Assembly (NCBI GenBank): GCA_963775085.1
Contig: CAVZHO010000008.1
Location: forward strand, 1-64,000
DNA: 64,000 nt
Direction of reading: 5' to 3'
Source: JAAFIP01 sp963775085
Lineage (GTDB): Bacteria; Pseudomonadota; Gammaproteobacteria; Burkholderiales; Burkholderiaceae_C
This document shows, in pieces, positions 45,066 to 53,942 of the stretch. The number at the start of each line of letters is the position of its first letter. Within the stretch, counting starts at the first letter, position 1. The position numbers and the translations under genes are program-made. The notes under the pieces are model-generated. The model searched no databases and had not been told where the DNA came from. It worked only from the letters and a program-made list of their open reading frames with translations.

Positions 45066-45280
45066 TGTCAACTCCTTGGCGTGGTTAAAGGGTTGACGCA
45101 GCCTGTACGCCGAACACGACAGCACCCAACACACAGCGCCCACGATACAGCGAGCGTGCTTTTTTGTCTATGGGTTAATGGCGCATCTCGCGCCAGCCCA
45201 TGCTGCGCCGCACGCGTGGTTCAGGGCAAAGCTGCCTGGTTGGTTTTGGATGCCATGACACCAGACCTTTTTGCGCGCAT

Positions 45281-46408
45281 TCAAGACACTGACTGCCGTA
45301 TGGCCTTGGCCACTCGCGGTGCTTCGATAGATATCTCGCGCAGTGCGCCCGTGGGCGGATTTTTAAAGCCAACGAAGTACATTCCTGCAATCGCTGTTTG
45401 CTCGCCAAAGCGATGCGGCCTGCCGCGTGTGTCGGCGATGGCATCGAAGCCTTCGATAACGCGTTCCAGGCCTGGCCGATACCCGGTCGCAAAAATTATT
45501 GCGTCAAATGGGTGCAAGGCTCCATCGGCAAACCGCACGCTGGCCTGGCAGATCTCCTGCACTGCGGGCAGTATGCGGATGCTTCCATCTTTGATTTTTT
45601 TCAGGGTGCCGATATCCAGGATAGGCACCCTGCCAGAATCCTCAATCATCCGATTCGGCCCCACGCTGGGTCGCAGGATTCCCCAGCGTGATAAATCGCC
45701 GACGGCCAAGCGAAGAATGCCGGTGACGATGGCATCACGCACTGTCACCGGCAGTACCGACAGCATAATTCCCGTCTCCTGAGAAGGGCGGCCAAAGAGA
45801 TCGCGGGGAATGACGTGTACCGGGCCGCGCACCACCATGGCAACATCCACCCCGTGTTCGGCCAGGTCCAGTGCAATTTCAGCACCAGAATTCCCACAGC
45901 CAACGACCAAGGTACGCTTGCCCACATAGGGGGCCGTGTTCTTGTAGCTGCCCGCATGGATAGTGCTCCCCGTAAAGCTGCTCAGCCCTGGCAACTCGGG
46001 TACGTTGGCAACACCGTTGTAGCCTGTCGCAATCACCACGTGTTTAGGCTGCATCACGCCGTCGCTGGTGTCCACCTGAAAACGCGCACCGTTCTTCTGG
46101 ATACGATTCACATCGACACCAAAACGAGGCGTGATCGCATGCTGTTTCGCATAGGTTTGCAGATAATCGACAACCTGTTGACGTGCAGGGTACTTCTGCG
46201 CCGTGGACGGCCAGGGCGACAACGGCAGCGAGGAGTGTTTTTTTACGGTATGCAGATGGAGGCGGTCATAGTGCTTACGCCAGGTTGAGGCAACATCCGT
46301 TGCACGCTCGACCACGGTATGCGCAAGCCCCTCATGGCGTAAACACGCGGATACCGCAAGCCCCGCTGGCCCTGCGCCCACTACCAAAATATCGTCGTTA
46401 CCAGGCAT
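45281..46408 (-). CDS. Flavin-containing monooxygenase-like FAD protein
   Basis: 375 residues with the FAD motif VVGAGPAGLAVSACL, the FMO-identifying FTGSTIHAGSYK (FxGxxxHxxxY), and the NADPH motif VVGCGNSGAEIALDLAE. The family inserts oxygen into soft nucleophiles or does Baeyer-Villiger reactions; plant YUCCA enzymes are relatives. It lies alone on the minus strand beside the catabolic cluster. Confidence 0.85.
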   Translation of the reverse strand: MPGNDDILVVGAGPAGLAVSACLRHEGLAHTVVERATDVASTWRKHYDRLHLHTVKKHSSLPLSPWPSTAQKYPARQQVVDYLQTYAKQHAITPRFGVDVNRIQKNGARFQVDTSDGVMQPKHVVIATGYNGVANVPELPGLSSFTGSTIHAGSYKNTAPYVGKRTLVVGCGNSGAEIALDLAEHGVDVAMVVRGPVHVIPRDLFGRPSQETGIMLSVLPVTVRDAIVTGILRLAVGDLSRWGILRPSVGPNRMIEDSGRVPILDIGTLKKIKDGSIRILPAVQEICQASVRFADGALHPFDAIIFATGYRPGLERVIEGFDAIADTRGRPHRFGEQTAIAGMYFVGFKNPPTGALREISIEAPRVAKAIRQSVS

Positions 46409-46474
46409 TTTTTTCTCCGGCTTTGTGGGTGGTGCATGATTCTAGATAGGGTATTGGCTGCGATTGTGGTGCAT

Positions 46475-46504
46475 AAAAAACCCGCGCAAGTTGCCCGGCG
46501 CGGG
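46475..46504 (-). terminator. Rho-independent terminator of hppA
   Basis: On the minus strand CCCGCGC and GCGCGGG (46498-46504 and 46481-46487) pair across a 10-base loop, and a run of six T follows. It lies 26 bases after the hppA stop. Confidence 0.85.
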
Positions 46505-46529
46505 TGGGTGTGGCGAAGTACGTTTTGCG

Positions 46530-49073
46530 TTACAGCAAAGACACCTCTACGCGGCGGCCTTCGGCAGCAGTGGTTGCGCCTTCTTTGATGTCGTTAGGGC
46601 GCACCATGACGATTTTGTCATCGGGGATGCCGCTGGCTTTGAGCAGGTCGCGCACGGCCAGGGCGCGCTGCTTGGCTAGCTCGGCGTTCTTCACCGGGTC
46701 GCCGCTGGGGTCGGTAAAGCCGCTGATGGCGGCTTTTTTGCCGGACTGCACTACGCCAGCGAGTACGGCGCCCAGGGCTTCTTTGCCGCCTGCGGCAATC
46801 TCGGCCTTGCCGGAGGCAAAGTAGAACTTGACGATGCCGTTGTCTACCTTGACCGATGCGCCATCGGCACTGGCCGCAGGGGCTGCGGCAGCGGCGGGTG
46901 CGGCAGCAGGGGCAGCCGCCGGAGCCACTGCAGCTGCGATGGCTGGTGCAGCAGCAGCGGCCACAGCCGCCACAGGTGCAACTGCGGCCACAGCCGCAGC
47001 AGGAGCCTTGCCGCCATGGATCGACATCATCAAGGGCACGATCAGCAGGGCCACGATGTTGATGATCTTGATCAGCGGGTTCACTGCCGGGCCTGCGGTG
47101 TCTTTGTAGGGGTCGCCTACGGTGTCACCCGTTACAGCGGCCTTGTGGGTGTCCGACCCCTTGCCGCCGTGGTTGCCGTCTTCGATGTACTTCTTGGCGT
47201 TGTCCCACGCACCGCCGCCGGTACACATGGAGATCGCCACAAACAGGCCGGTGACGATGGTGCCCATCAGCAGGCCGCCCAGTGCGGCGGGGCCTAATGC
47301 CAAGCCGACGACGATAGGCACTATTACGGGTAGCAGCGATGGGATCATCATTTCTTTGATGGCAGCGGTGGTCAGCATGTCCACAGCAGCGCTGTAATCA
47401 GGCTTGCGTTTGCCCGCCATGATCTGGCCGTCCGAGAACTGGCGGCGCACCTCGACGACCACTGAGCCAGCGGCGCGGCCCACGGCCTCCATCGCCATGG
47501 CACCGAAGAGGTAGGGAATCAAGCCGCCGATAAACAGGCCGATGATGACCATCGGGTCGCTCAAATCGAAGCTGATGGCCTTGCCGTAGCCTTCGAGTTT
47601 GTGGGTGTAGTCGGCAAACAATACCAGCGCTGCCAGGCCTGCGGAGCCAATGGCGTAGCCTTTGGTCACGGCCTTGGTGGTGTTGCCTACGGCATCCAGT
47701 GGGTCAGTTACGTCACGCACGCTGGCGGGCAGCTCGGCCATTTCGGCAATGCCACCGGCGTTGTCGGTGATGGGGCCGTAGGCGTCTAGCGCTACGACGA
47801 TACCGGCCATAGACAGCATGGAAGTGGCTGCAATGGCAATGCCATACAGGCCCGCCAGTTTGAATGCGCACCAGATAGCGGCGCAGACAAAAATCACGGG
47901 CCAGGCGGTCGAGCGCATGGACACGCCCAGGCCGGCAATGATGTTGGTGCCGTGGCCGGTGGTGGAGGCTTGTGCAATGTGCTTGACGGGCGCGTACTGC
48001 GTGCCAGTGTAGTACTCGGTAATCCACACCAAAGCACCGGTGAGAATCAAACCGACCGCGCACGAACCTAGCATGGCCATGCGGCTTCCGCTGGCGGCGA
48101 CCATGTTGTCGGGCACCATCATCCAGGTAACCACAGCAAAGGCGATGAAGGACAACACACCTGCCACAGCCAAGCCCTTGTACAGCGCAGGCATCACGTT
48201 CTTCATGCCGGGCGATGCCTTGACAAAGAAGCAGCCGATGATGGAGGCGATGATGGACACCGCGCCCAAGGCCAGTGGGTACACCACGGGCGTAGTGCCC
48301 GCACCCGTCACCACCAGCGCGCCCAACACCATCGTCGCAATCAAGGTCACGGCATAGGTTTCAAACAAGTCCGCAGCCATACCCGCGCAGTCGCCCACGT
48401 TGTCGCCCACGTTGTCGGCAATCACGGCGGGGTTGCGTGGGTCATCCTCGGGGATGCCGGCTTCTACCTTGCCTACCAAGTCTGCGCCTACGTCAGCGCC
48501 CTTGGTGAAAATGCCGCCTCCCAAACGGGCGAAGATGGAAATCAGCGACGAGCCAAAGGCAAAACCGATCAGCGGGTTGAGCAGCTTGGCCAGGTTTTTA
48601 TCGGGGGTAAAGTTGCCGTTTCCCACCAGGAACCAGTAAAACACCGTCACGCCCAAGAGGCCCAGGCCTACCACCAACATGCCGGTGATGGCACCGCCAC
48701 GGAAGGCCACGTCTAGCGCGGGGCCAATGCCCTTGGTAGCGGCCTGTGCGGTGCGCACGTTGGCCTTGACCGACACGTTCATGCCGATAAAGCCGCACGC
48801 ACCCGAGAGCACCGCGCCCATCACAAAGCCAAAGGCACTCATGCCATCTAAAAAGATACCAATCAAGATAGCCAGCACTACGCCGACCATGGTGATAGTT
48901 TTGTACTGCCGTGCCAGATAGGCGGCGGCTCCGGTTTGGATGGCGGAGGCAATCTCTTGCATGCGCGCATTGCCGGCGTCTTGGGAAAGGATCCAACTGC
49001 GGGCCCAGATGCCGTAACCTACGGCAGCCAGTCCGCACACAAGCGCCAGAATCAGCGCTGAATTACCAGTCAT
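46530..49073 (-). CDS. hppA: Membrane H+-translocating pyrophosphatase with fused OmpA-like domain
   Basis: 847 residues. About 690 form a membrane pyrophosphatase with some 16 hydrophobic segments and the site motifs DVGADLVGKVEAGIPEDDPRNPAVIADNVGDNVGD (split over helices) and GDTVGDPYKDT. The segment GNTTKAVTKG carries lysine at the position that marks potassium-independent proton pumps. An Ala/Pro-rich linker (about residues 688-737) then joins an OmpA-like domain (FYFASGKAEI..NAELAKQRALAVRDLL..GRRVEVSLL) normally used for peptidoglycan binding. ATG 49073 has CAGGAGA upstream. The fusion is unusual compared with stand-alone ~700-residue pyrophosphatases. Confidence 0.92.
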   Translation of the reverse strand: MTGNSALILALVCGLAAVGYGIWARSWILSQDAGNARMQEIASAIQTGAAAYLARQYKTITMVGVVLAILIGIFLDGMSAFGFVMGAVLSGACGFIGMNVSVKANVRTAQAATKGIGPALDVAFRGGAITGMLVVGLGLLGVTVFYWFLVGNGNFTPDKNLAKLLNPLIGFAFGSSLISIFARLGGGIFTKGADVGADLVGKVEAGIPEDDPRNPAVIADNVGDNVGDCAGMAADLFETYAVTLIATMVLGALVVTGAGTTPVVYPLALGAVSIIASIIGCFFVKASPGMKNVMPALYKGLAVAGVLSFIAFAVVTWMMVPDNMVAASGSRMAMLGSCAVGLILTGALVWITEYYTGTQYAPVKHIAQASTTGHGTNIIAGLGVSMRSTAWPVIFVCAAIWCAFKLAGLYGIAIAATSMLSMAGIVVALDAYGPITDNAGGIAEMAELPASVRDVTDPLDAVGNTTKAVTKGYAIGSAGLAALVLFADYTHKLEGYGKAISFDLSDPMVIIGLFIGGLIPYLFGAMAMEAVGRAAGSVVVEVRRQFSDGQIMAGKRKPDYSAAVDMLTTAAIKEMMIPSLLPVIVPIVVGLALGPAALGGLLMGTIVTGLFVAISMCTGGGAWDNAKKYIEDGNHGGKGSDTHKAAVTGDTVGDPYKDTAGPAVNPLIKIINIVALLIVPLMMSIHGGKAPAAAVAAVAPVAAVAAAAAPAIAAAVAPAAAPAAAPAAAAAPAASADGASVKVDNGIVKFYFASGKAEIAAGGKEALGAVLAGVVQSGKKAAISGFTDPSGDPVKNAELAKQRALAVRDLLKASGIPDDKIVMVRPNDIKEGATTAAEGRRVEVSLL

Positions 49074-49309
49074 AGTGAAATCTCCTGTAGTTTTTTGACG
49101 AAGAAGGTGTTCAACGCATTTGGTTTGCTTTGCGCACCCGCCGCGTTGCTTCCTCGTCCCACTGCATGCCCAATGCGGGCGGAGACAATTGGCCAACTTG
49201 TGCAATGTATACGCAAAATGTGACAAATTCACAGGCTAGCAAGGGTCTTGAAAGTAAAATCAGGGTTAATCCTAGGTTCTAACCTTCAATTAGCGGAGAT
49301 TTTCCCCCC

Positions 49310-49852
49310 ATGTCCCTCGACCTCGTGCCACCCGGCAAAAACGCTCCCCATGAATTCAACGTCATCATCGAAATCCCGATGAATGCCGACCCGATCAAGT
49401 ATGAGGTTGACAAAGCCAGCGGCGCAATCTTTGTCGACCGCTTCATGTCCACCGCGATGCACTACCCTACCAACTACGGTTATGTACCCAAAACCTTAAG
49501 CGGTGATGGCGACCCAGTCGACGTGCTGGTCATCACCCCCGTGCCCCTCATTCCCGGTGTGGTGGTTACCTGCCGCCCCATCGGCATTTTGATGATGGAA
49601 GACGAAGCAGGCGTAGACGGCAAGGTACTGGCCGTGCCTATCGATAAAAAATGCTCGCTCTACACCCACTGGCAGAAACCAGAGGACATGAATCCCCTGC
49701 GCCTGAAAACCATCGCCCACTTCTTTGAGCACTACAAAGACCTGGAAGAAGGCAAATGGGTGAAGGTGCTGGGCTGGGAAGGCCCTGAGTCTGCCCGCAA
49801 AGAAGTGTCCGACGGCATGGCAGCCTATTTGAAAGAGCAAGCCAAGGGCTAG
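49310..49852 (+). CDS. ppa: Soluble inorganic pyrophosphatase
   Basis: A 180-residue family I PPase: NVIIEIPMNADPIKYEVDK, MHYPTNYGYVPKTLSGDGDPVDVLV with the metal-binding aspartates, and KKCSLYTHW and HFFEHYKDLEEGKWVKV. It hydrolyses PPi irreversibly to drive biosynthesis. It is divergent from the proton-pumping enzyme, 236 bases apart, so the cell has two different PPi sinks back to back. Confidence 0.96.
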   Translation: MSLDLVPPGKNAPHEFNVIIEIPMNADPIKYEVDKASGAIFVDRFMSTAMHYPTNYGYVPKTLSGDGDPVDVLVITPVPLIPGVVVTCRPIGILMMEDEAGVDGKVLAVPIDKKCSLYTHWQKPEDMNPLRLKTIAHFFEHYKDLEEGKWVKVLGWEGPESARKEVSDGMAAYLKEQAKG

Positions 49853-49854
49853 GT

Positions 49855-49912
49855 TTTTATGGCCATTTGCGGGCGTAGTCCTTGTAGATAGGACGTAATT
49901 AGCTATTAAAAA
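49855..49912 (+). repeat. Dispersed bipartite hairpin repeat, copy 11 (type 1)
   Basis: CGTAGTCCTTGTAGATAGGACGTAATTAGCTATT, with GTCCT/AGGAC arms. It lies between the ends of ppa and lon. Confidence 0.75.
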
Positions 49913-49931
49913 AGGAGCATTGTCTGGTCTG

Positions 49932-52364
49932 CTATGGCTGAGTGATGCTTTCCATGCCAATAGCCACCCGCATGGCTTGTTCAACATCATCGAGAAAAAC
50001 GAATTCGAGTTGCTGCCGGGCCGCTTGCGGCACATCCTCCAGGTCCTTGCGGTTGCGTGCGGGCAGCATTACCTGTTTGATCCCTGCGGCTAGCGCGGCG
50101 AGGACTTTTTCCTTGATGCCACCGACTGGCAAAACCAGTCCGCGCAGGCTGATTTCACCCGTCATGGCGGTGTCGTTGCGCACGGGTTTATTGGCGAACA
50201 GTGAGGTCAGGGCGATGAACATCGCCACCCCGGCGCTGGGACCATCTTTGGGGATGGCACCGGCGGGAACGTGTACATGCACATCGGTCTTTTCAAAGGC
50301 CGCTGGGTCAAGCTGGAGGGGGCCTGCCCTGGACTTCACCAGGGTCAGCGCTGCCTGGACCGACTCCTTCATCACATCGCCGAGCTGGCCAGTCAAAATC
50401 AACTTGCCACTGCCGGGCGTACGACTGGCCTCAATGAACAGAATGTCGCCACCGACCGGGGTCCATGCCAAACCGGTGGCAACACCGGGCACGCAGGTGC
50501 GCAAGGCTACCTCATTCTCAAATTTGGCCTGCCCCAATATCTCAGTGACGCCTGCCTCATCGACGCGCACGGTCTGTGCATCACCTTCGGCGATGCGTAC
50601 CGCGACGCGGCGGCACACGGCACCGATCTGACGCTCCAGATTGCGCACGCCTGCCTCGCGGGTGTGGTCGCGGATGATGGCGGCAATCGCGTCATCGGTA
50701 ATTTCAAACTGTGCACTTGTCAAGCCGGTTTCCTCCAATTGGCGGGCCACCAGGTACTTGCGGGCAATCTCCAGTTTTTCGTCCTGGGTGTAACCGGACA
50801 ACCGCAAAACCTCCATGCGGTCACGCAAGGGGCCGGGGATCGGGTCCAGGTCGTTGGCGGTGGCGATAAACAGTACCTGCGACAGGTCATACGGCACCGC
50901 CAGATAGTTGTCCCGAAAACTGTTGTTCTGCTGCGGGTCCAGCACCTCCAGCAAGGCGGCGGAAGGAGACCCGTGCATGCCCGTTCCCAGTTTGTCGATT
51001 TCATCGAGCATCATCACGCAGCCGCGCGTGCCGGCTTTTTTCAAGGCCTGAATGACGTTGCCGGGCAGCGCGCCAATATAGGTGCGCCGGTGGCCACGGA
51101 TCTCTGCCTCGTCATGCACGCCGCCCAACGATACCCGCACAAATTTGCGCCCCAACGCCTTGGCGATGGATTGCCCGAGCGAGGTTTTGCCCACCCCGGG
51201 CGGGCCGACCAGACACAAAATCGGCCCGTGGCCGCCGGGCTTGAGCTTGCGCACCGCCAAGAATTCCAGAATGCGTTTTTTAATCTTTTCCAAACCGAAG
51301 TGGTCGTCATCCAGCACTTGGCGGGCCTGCGCCACATCAATCACCTCAGGGTCGGGTGTCTTCCAGGGCAACTCCACCAGCCAGTCCAGGTAGGTGCGCA
51401 CCATGGAATATTCCGAGGAACCATCCGTCATCCGCTCCAGGCGCTTGAGTTCTTTGTTTGCCTGCTTGGCCACGTCTTCTGGCATGCCAGCCAGTTCAAT
51501 CAGTTTGCGCAGCTCATCGACATCTGCGGCCGAGCCGTCACCATCTTCCCCGAGTTCTTTTTGAATCGCCTTCATCTGCTCGCGCAGCACAAACTCGCGT
51601 TCACGGCGACCCATGTTGGCCCTGGTGCGTTTGTCAATTTCCTGGGAAATCTGCATGACCCCAATGCGGTGCGCGACCACGCCCAGCAGGCGGTCCAGCC
51701 GTGCGCGCAGGTCCACCGTCTCCAGCAGTGCCTGCTTTTCTTCGGGCTTGATGTCCAGGTAGCCAGCCACCAGGTCGGCCAGCGTCCCCGGTTTTTCAAT
51801 ATTTTGTACGGCAGTGACCATCTCCTGCGGCACCTGCGGCAGCAGCGTCAACACTTCTACTGCGCGCTCCTTCAGTTGGAGGAAGCGCGCTTCGATCTCC
51901 TTGTCGAGCGTATCGGTACTCTCGGCCACGCGTTCGACCTTGGCCACGATGAACGGGAAGCCCTCCACATAGCCCGTCACGCGAAAGCGCTGCTGGCCCT
52001 GGCAGATGATATGGTGCGTGTCGTCGGGCGTGGTGACATAACGCAGGATGTGGGCAACCGTGCCCATCGCCGACAAATCGGCGGGGTCGGGTATCTCGGC
52101 TTGTGGATTGCTCTGCATCAGGATGCCCACCGGACGCTCGGCTTTGATGGCGTGCTGGGCCGCTGCAATCGAGTTCTTGCGGCCAATCGTAATGGGTACC
52201 ACCATGCCAGGAAACAGCACCATATTGCGCACTGGCACGATGATCATCGCATCGTCTGGCACGGTGCGTGCATGGGTGGGCGCGCTGCTGTCCACGCCGG
52301 TACCAACCCTGCCGGATTCGGGGTTTCGGTCCTTGTTGTCCAGCAGACTGATAGGGTGGTTCAT
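49932..52364 (-). CDS. lon: ATP-dependent protease Lon (accessory copy)
   Basis: 810 residues: N-terminal substrate domain (VPVRNMVLFPGMVVPITIGR), AAA+ module with GPPGVGKTSLG and LDEIDKLG, sensor region, then the proteolytic domain with the Ser-Lys pair S710 (KDGPSAGVAM) and K753 (GGIKEKV). Lon degrades misfolded and regulatory proteins. Its start overlaps the end of hsp20 (ATGA), so a holdase and a protease are made together. The linkage to Hsp20 and an FNR-like box suggests a stress-specific second Lon; the main lon is probably elsewhere. Confidence 0.93.
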   Translation of the reverse strand: MNHPISLLDNKDRNPESGRVGTGVDSSAPTHARTVPDDAMIIVPVRNMVLFPGMVVPITIGRKNSIAAAQHAIKAERPVGILMQSNPQAEIPDPADLSAMGTVAHILRYVTTPDDTHHIICQGQQRFRVTGYVEGFPFIVAKVERVAESTDTLDKEIEARFLQLKERAVEVLTLLPQVPQEMVTAVQNIEKPGTLADLVAGYLDIKPEEKQALLETVDLRARLDRLLGVVAHRIGVMQISQEIDKRTRANMGRREREFVLREQMKAIQKELGEDGDGSAADVDELRKLIELAGMPEDVAKQANKELKRLERMTDGSSEYSMVRTYLDWLVELPWKTPDPEVIDVAQARQVLDDDHFGLEKIKKRILEFLAVRKLKPGGHGPILCLVGPPGVGKTSLGQSIAKALGRKFVRVSLGGVHDEAEIRGHRRTYIGALPGNVIQALKKAGTRGCVMMLDEIDKLGTGMHGSPSAALLEVLDPQQNNSFRDNYLAVPYDLSQVLFIATANDLDPIPGPLRDRMEVLRLSGYTQDEKLEIARKYLVARQLEETGLTSAQFEITDDAIAAIIRDHTREAGVRNLERQIGAVCRRVAVRIAEGDAQTVRVDEAGVTEILGQAKFENEVALRTCVPGVATGLAWTPVGGDILFIEASRTPGSGKLILTGQLGDVMKESVQAALTLVKSRAGPLQLDPAAFEKTDVHVHVPAGAIPKDGPSAGVAMFIALTSLFANKPVRNDTAMTGEISLRGLVLPVGGIKEKVLAALAAGIKQVMLPARNRKDLEDVPQAARQQLEFVFLDDVEQAMRVAIGMESITQP

Positions 52365-52765
52365 TGGGTTCGCTCTAGATAAAGCTTCAGGCAGCCGTTT
52401 ACAAGTTGCATGTTGACCATGCGGAAGTCGTCGTACGGCAGGTTAATACGGCGTTCAAAATGTCCGTAAGGAATTTCGAGCCGCAAGATAGCACCGGCAC
52501 CCCAATTGGTTTCCAGCGATCGCTCGCCTCTCACCACAATCAACGCACCGTCCAGTGTGACAGCGTAACTGTTTGGCGCAACTCCGGGCAAGGCCACCAG
52601 CACGCCCAGCTCATCGTTGTTGCCATATACATCCACGGGCGGCTCCCAGCACGGCACATCGCTGGTTTGGCCAATCCAGAAAAACTGCCGCTGCAAGCGA
52701 TCGGCCTGTTCCAGCATATCCACGGCGTGCGTCAGCATCCCCGCCATCAGGTCGTGTGATCGCAT
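52361..52765 (-). CDS. Small heat shock protein (Hsp20/alpha-crystallin)
   Basis: A 134-residue Hsp20: an N-terminal helical arm (MLTHAVDMLEQADRLQRQFFW) and a crystallin beta-sandwich (VDVYGNNDELGVLVALPGV, IVVRGER, RLEIPYGHFERRINLP). It holds unfolding proteins for refolding or for Lon. ATG 52765 is chosen because the short upstream extension is not conserved-looking. It is the first gene of an hsp20-lon operon with a TAATAT -10-like box and an FNR-like site upstream. Confidence 0.85.
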   Translation of the reverse strand: MRSHDLMAGMLTHAVDMLEQADRLQRQFFWIGQTSDVPCWEPPVDVYGNNDELGVLVALPGVAPNSYAVTLDGALIVVRGERSLETNWGAGAILRLEIPYGHFERRINLPYDDFRMVNMQLVNGCLKLYLERTQ

Positions 52766-52840
52766 CTGGTTTCCCTTCCTGGCACGGCAAGTTGCCACGC
52801 GTCCGAAGTAAAAATATTAATCCTGCCGGATTGAGACGAT

Positions 52841-52854
52841 TTGATTAAAGTCAA
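52841..52854 (-). promoter_or_regulatory. FNR/ANR-like box upstream of hsp20-lon
   Basis: TTGATTAAAGTCAA matches TTGAT-N4-ATCAA at nine of ten defined positions. Its centre is 31 bases from TAATAT (52814-52819, minus strand), the spacing expected for a class II FNR promoter. It also lies upstream of the nitroreductase on the other strand. Confidence 0.65.
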
Positions 52855-52967
52855 TGCAACTGGCGTTGGCGGCGCTCCTTGTGAATAGCTTTGGTGCAGA
52901 TTGATGAAACGCAAGCCATGGTGCGCTTGCTAGCCAGATGATGGCGTGCCTAACCAGGAACACACCG

Positions 52968-53627
52968 ATGAATACACTGACCAAGATGGCATTGGGATTG
53001 ATGGGCCAGCTCAAGCCTCAGCCCGTCACGGGCGACGCCGCAAGTACGCTGACGTTGCCACCCGCCAATAGCACCGGCGGTCTGCCTCTTATGCAGGCGT
53101 TGGCCCAGCGCCAGTCGATGCGGGAATTTGCCCCAGAGCCGCTGGCGGCGCAGACGCTTTCTGACCTGCTGTGGACGGCTGCAGGTATCAACCGCCCGGC
53201 GCTGGGCGGCCGCACCGCCCCCAGCGCCATGAACGCTCAGGAGGTGGAGCTGTATGTGGCCCTGCCAAACGGCCTGTACCGTTATGCCTCATCGGTGCAC
53301 GCGCTGCACCTGGTAGGCGCCACCGACCTGCGCCGCGTCACAGGCTACCAGGACTTTGTGGACACCGCGCCGCTAGACTTGGTGTACGTGGCCGACCATA
53401 CGCGCATGAAGCTGGTGCCTGCGGCGCAGCGCGAGTCTTACGCCTCGGTGGCTGCTGGCGCAATGGCGCAAAACGTCTATCTGTATTGCGCCTCGGCGGG
53501 GTTGGCTACAGTGATCCGGGCCTGGATGGACCGCCACGCGCTGGCGCAAGCCATGGGCCTGAGTCCCGACCATCAGGTGCTGTTGTCGCAGACGGTTGGG
53601 CGTCCCAAGGTAATACCGTTGCCCTGA
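52968..53627 (+). CDS. Nitroreductase-family protein (SagB-type dehydrogenase-like)
   Basis: A 219-residue flavoprotein: QALAQRQSMREFAPEPLAAQTLSDLLWTAAGINRP is the FMN-binding N-terminal signature with RxSxREF, and GAMAQNVYLYCASAGLATVIRAWMDR the second half. ATG 52968 has AGGA nearby. It is divergent from hsp20 across 200 bases carrying an FNR-like box, so it probably belongs to the same low-oxygen response. The substrate is unknown. Confidence 0.82.
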   Translation: MNTLTKMALGLMGQLKPQPVTGDAASTLTLPPANSTGGLPLMQALAQRQSMREFAPEPLAAQTLSDLLWTAAGINRPALGGRTAPSAMNAQEVELYVALPNGLYRYASSVHALHLVGATDLRRVTGYQDFVDTAPLDLVYVADHTRMKLVPAAQRESYASVAAGAMAQNVYLYCASAGLATVIRAWMDRHALAQAMGLSPDHQVLLSQTVGRPKVIPLP

Positions 53628-53678
53628 AAGGGGTACTTGGTTCGCGCAGGCGCGCCAGCTTGATAAAAGTGTTTTTTT

Positions 53679-53942
53679 TCATGTTGCCGCCCCGGCCAAT
53701 TTGGCTTGCAGGTAGTCCACGACATCATTCAGTGAGACCAGCCTGGCGTAGTCTGCTTCAGGGATATTCACGCCGAAGCGCTCATGCAGGCTGACCAGAA
53801 AATTGAGCCAGTCCATGGAGTCCAGATCTACCTGGTGGCGCAGGGGTCTGCCGGGCTGCAAAGCATCGGACTCCAGCTCTGGAGCGATCGCGCGTAGCGA
53901 TGCTACGACCGTGTCCATCAGTGTCTGTCGGTCGGTAGTCAT
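53679..53942 (-). CDS. Acyl carrier protein
   Basis: An 87-residue four-helix ACP with the phosphopantetheine site LDSMDWLNFLVSLHERFGVNIPE (serine in DSMD). It is the last gene of the island operon and overlaps the E2 gene by four bases. An ACP beside a 2-oxoacid dehydrogenase is unexpected; it might accept acyl groups made by the E2 or the synthetase. This is not the fatty-acid-synthesis ACP locus. Confidence 0.85.
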   Translation of the reverse strand: MTTDRQTLMDTVVASLRAIAPELESDALQPGRPLRHQVDLDSMDWLNFLVSLHERFGVNIPEADYARLVSLNDVVDYLQAKLAGAAT

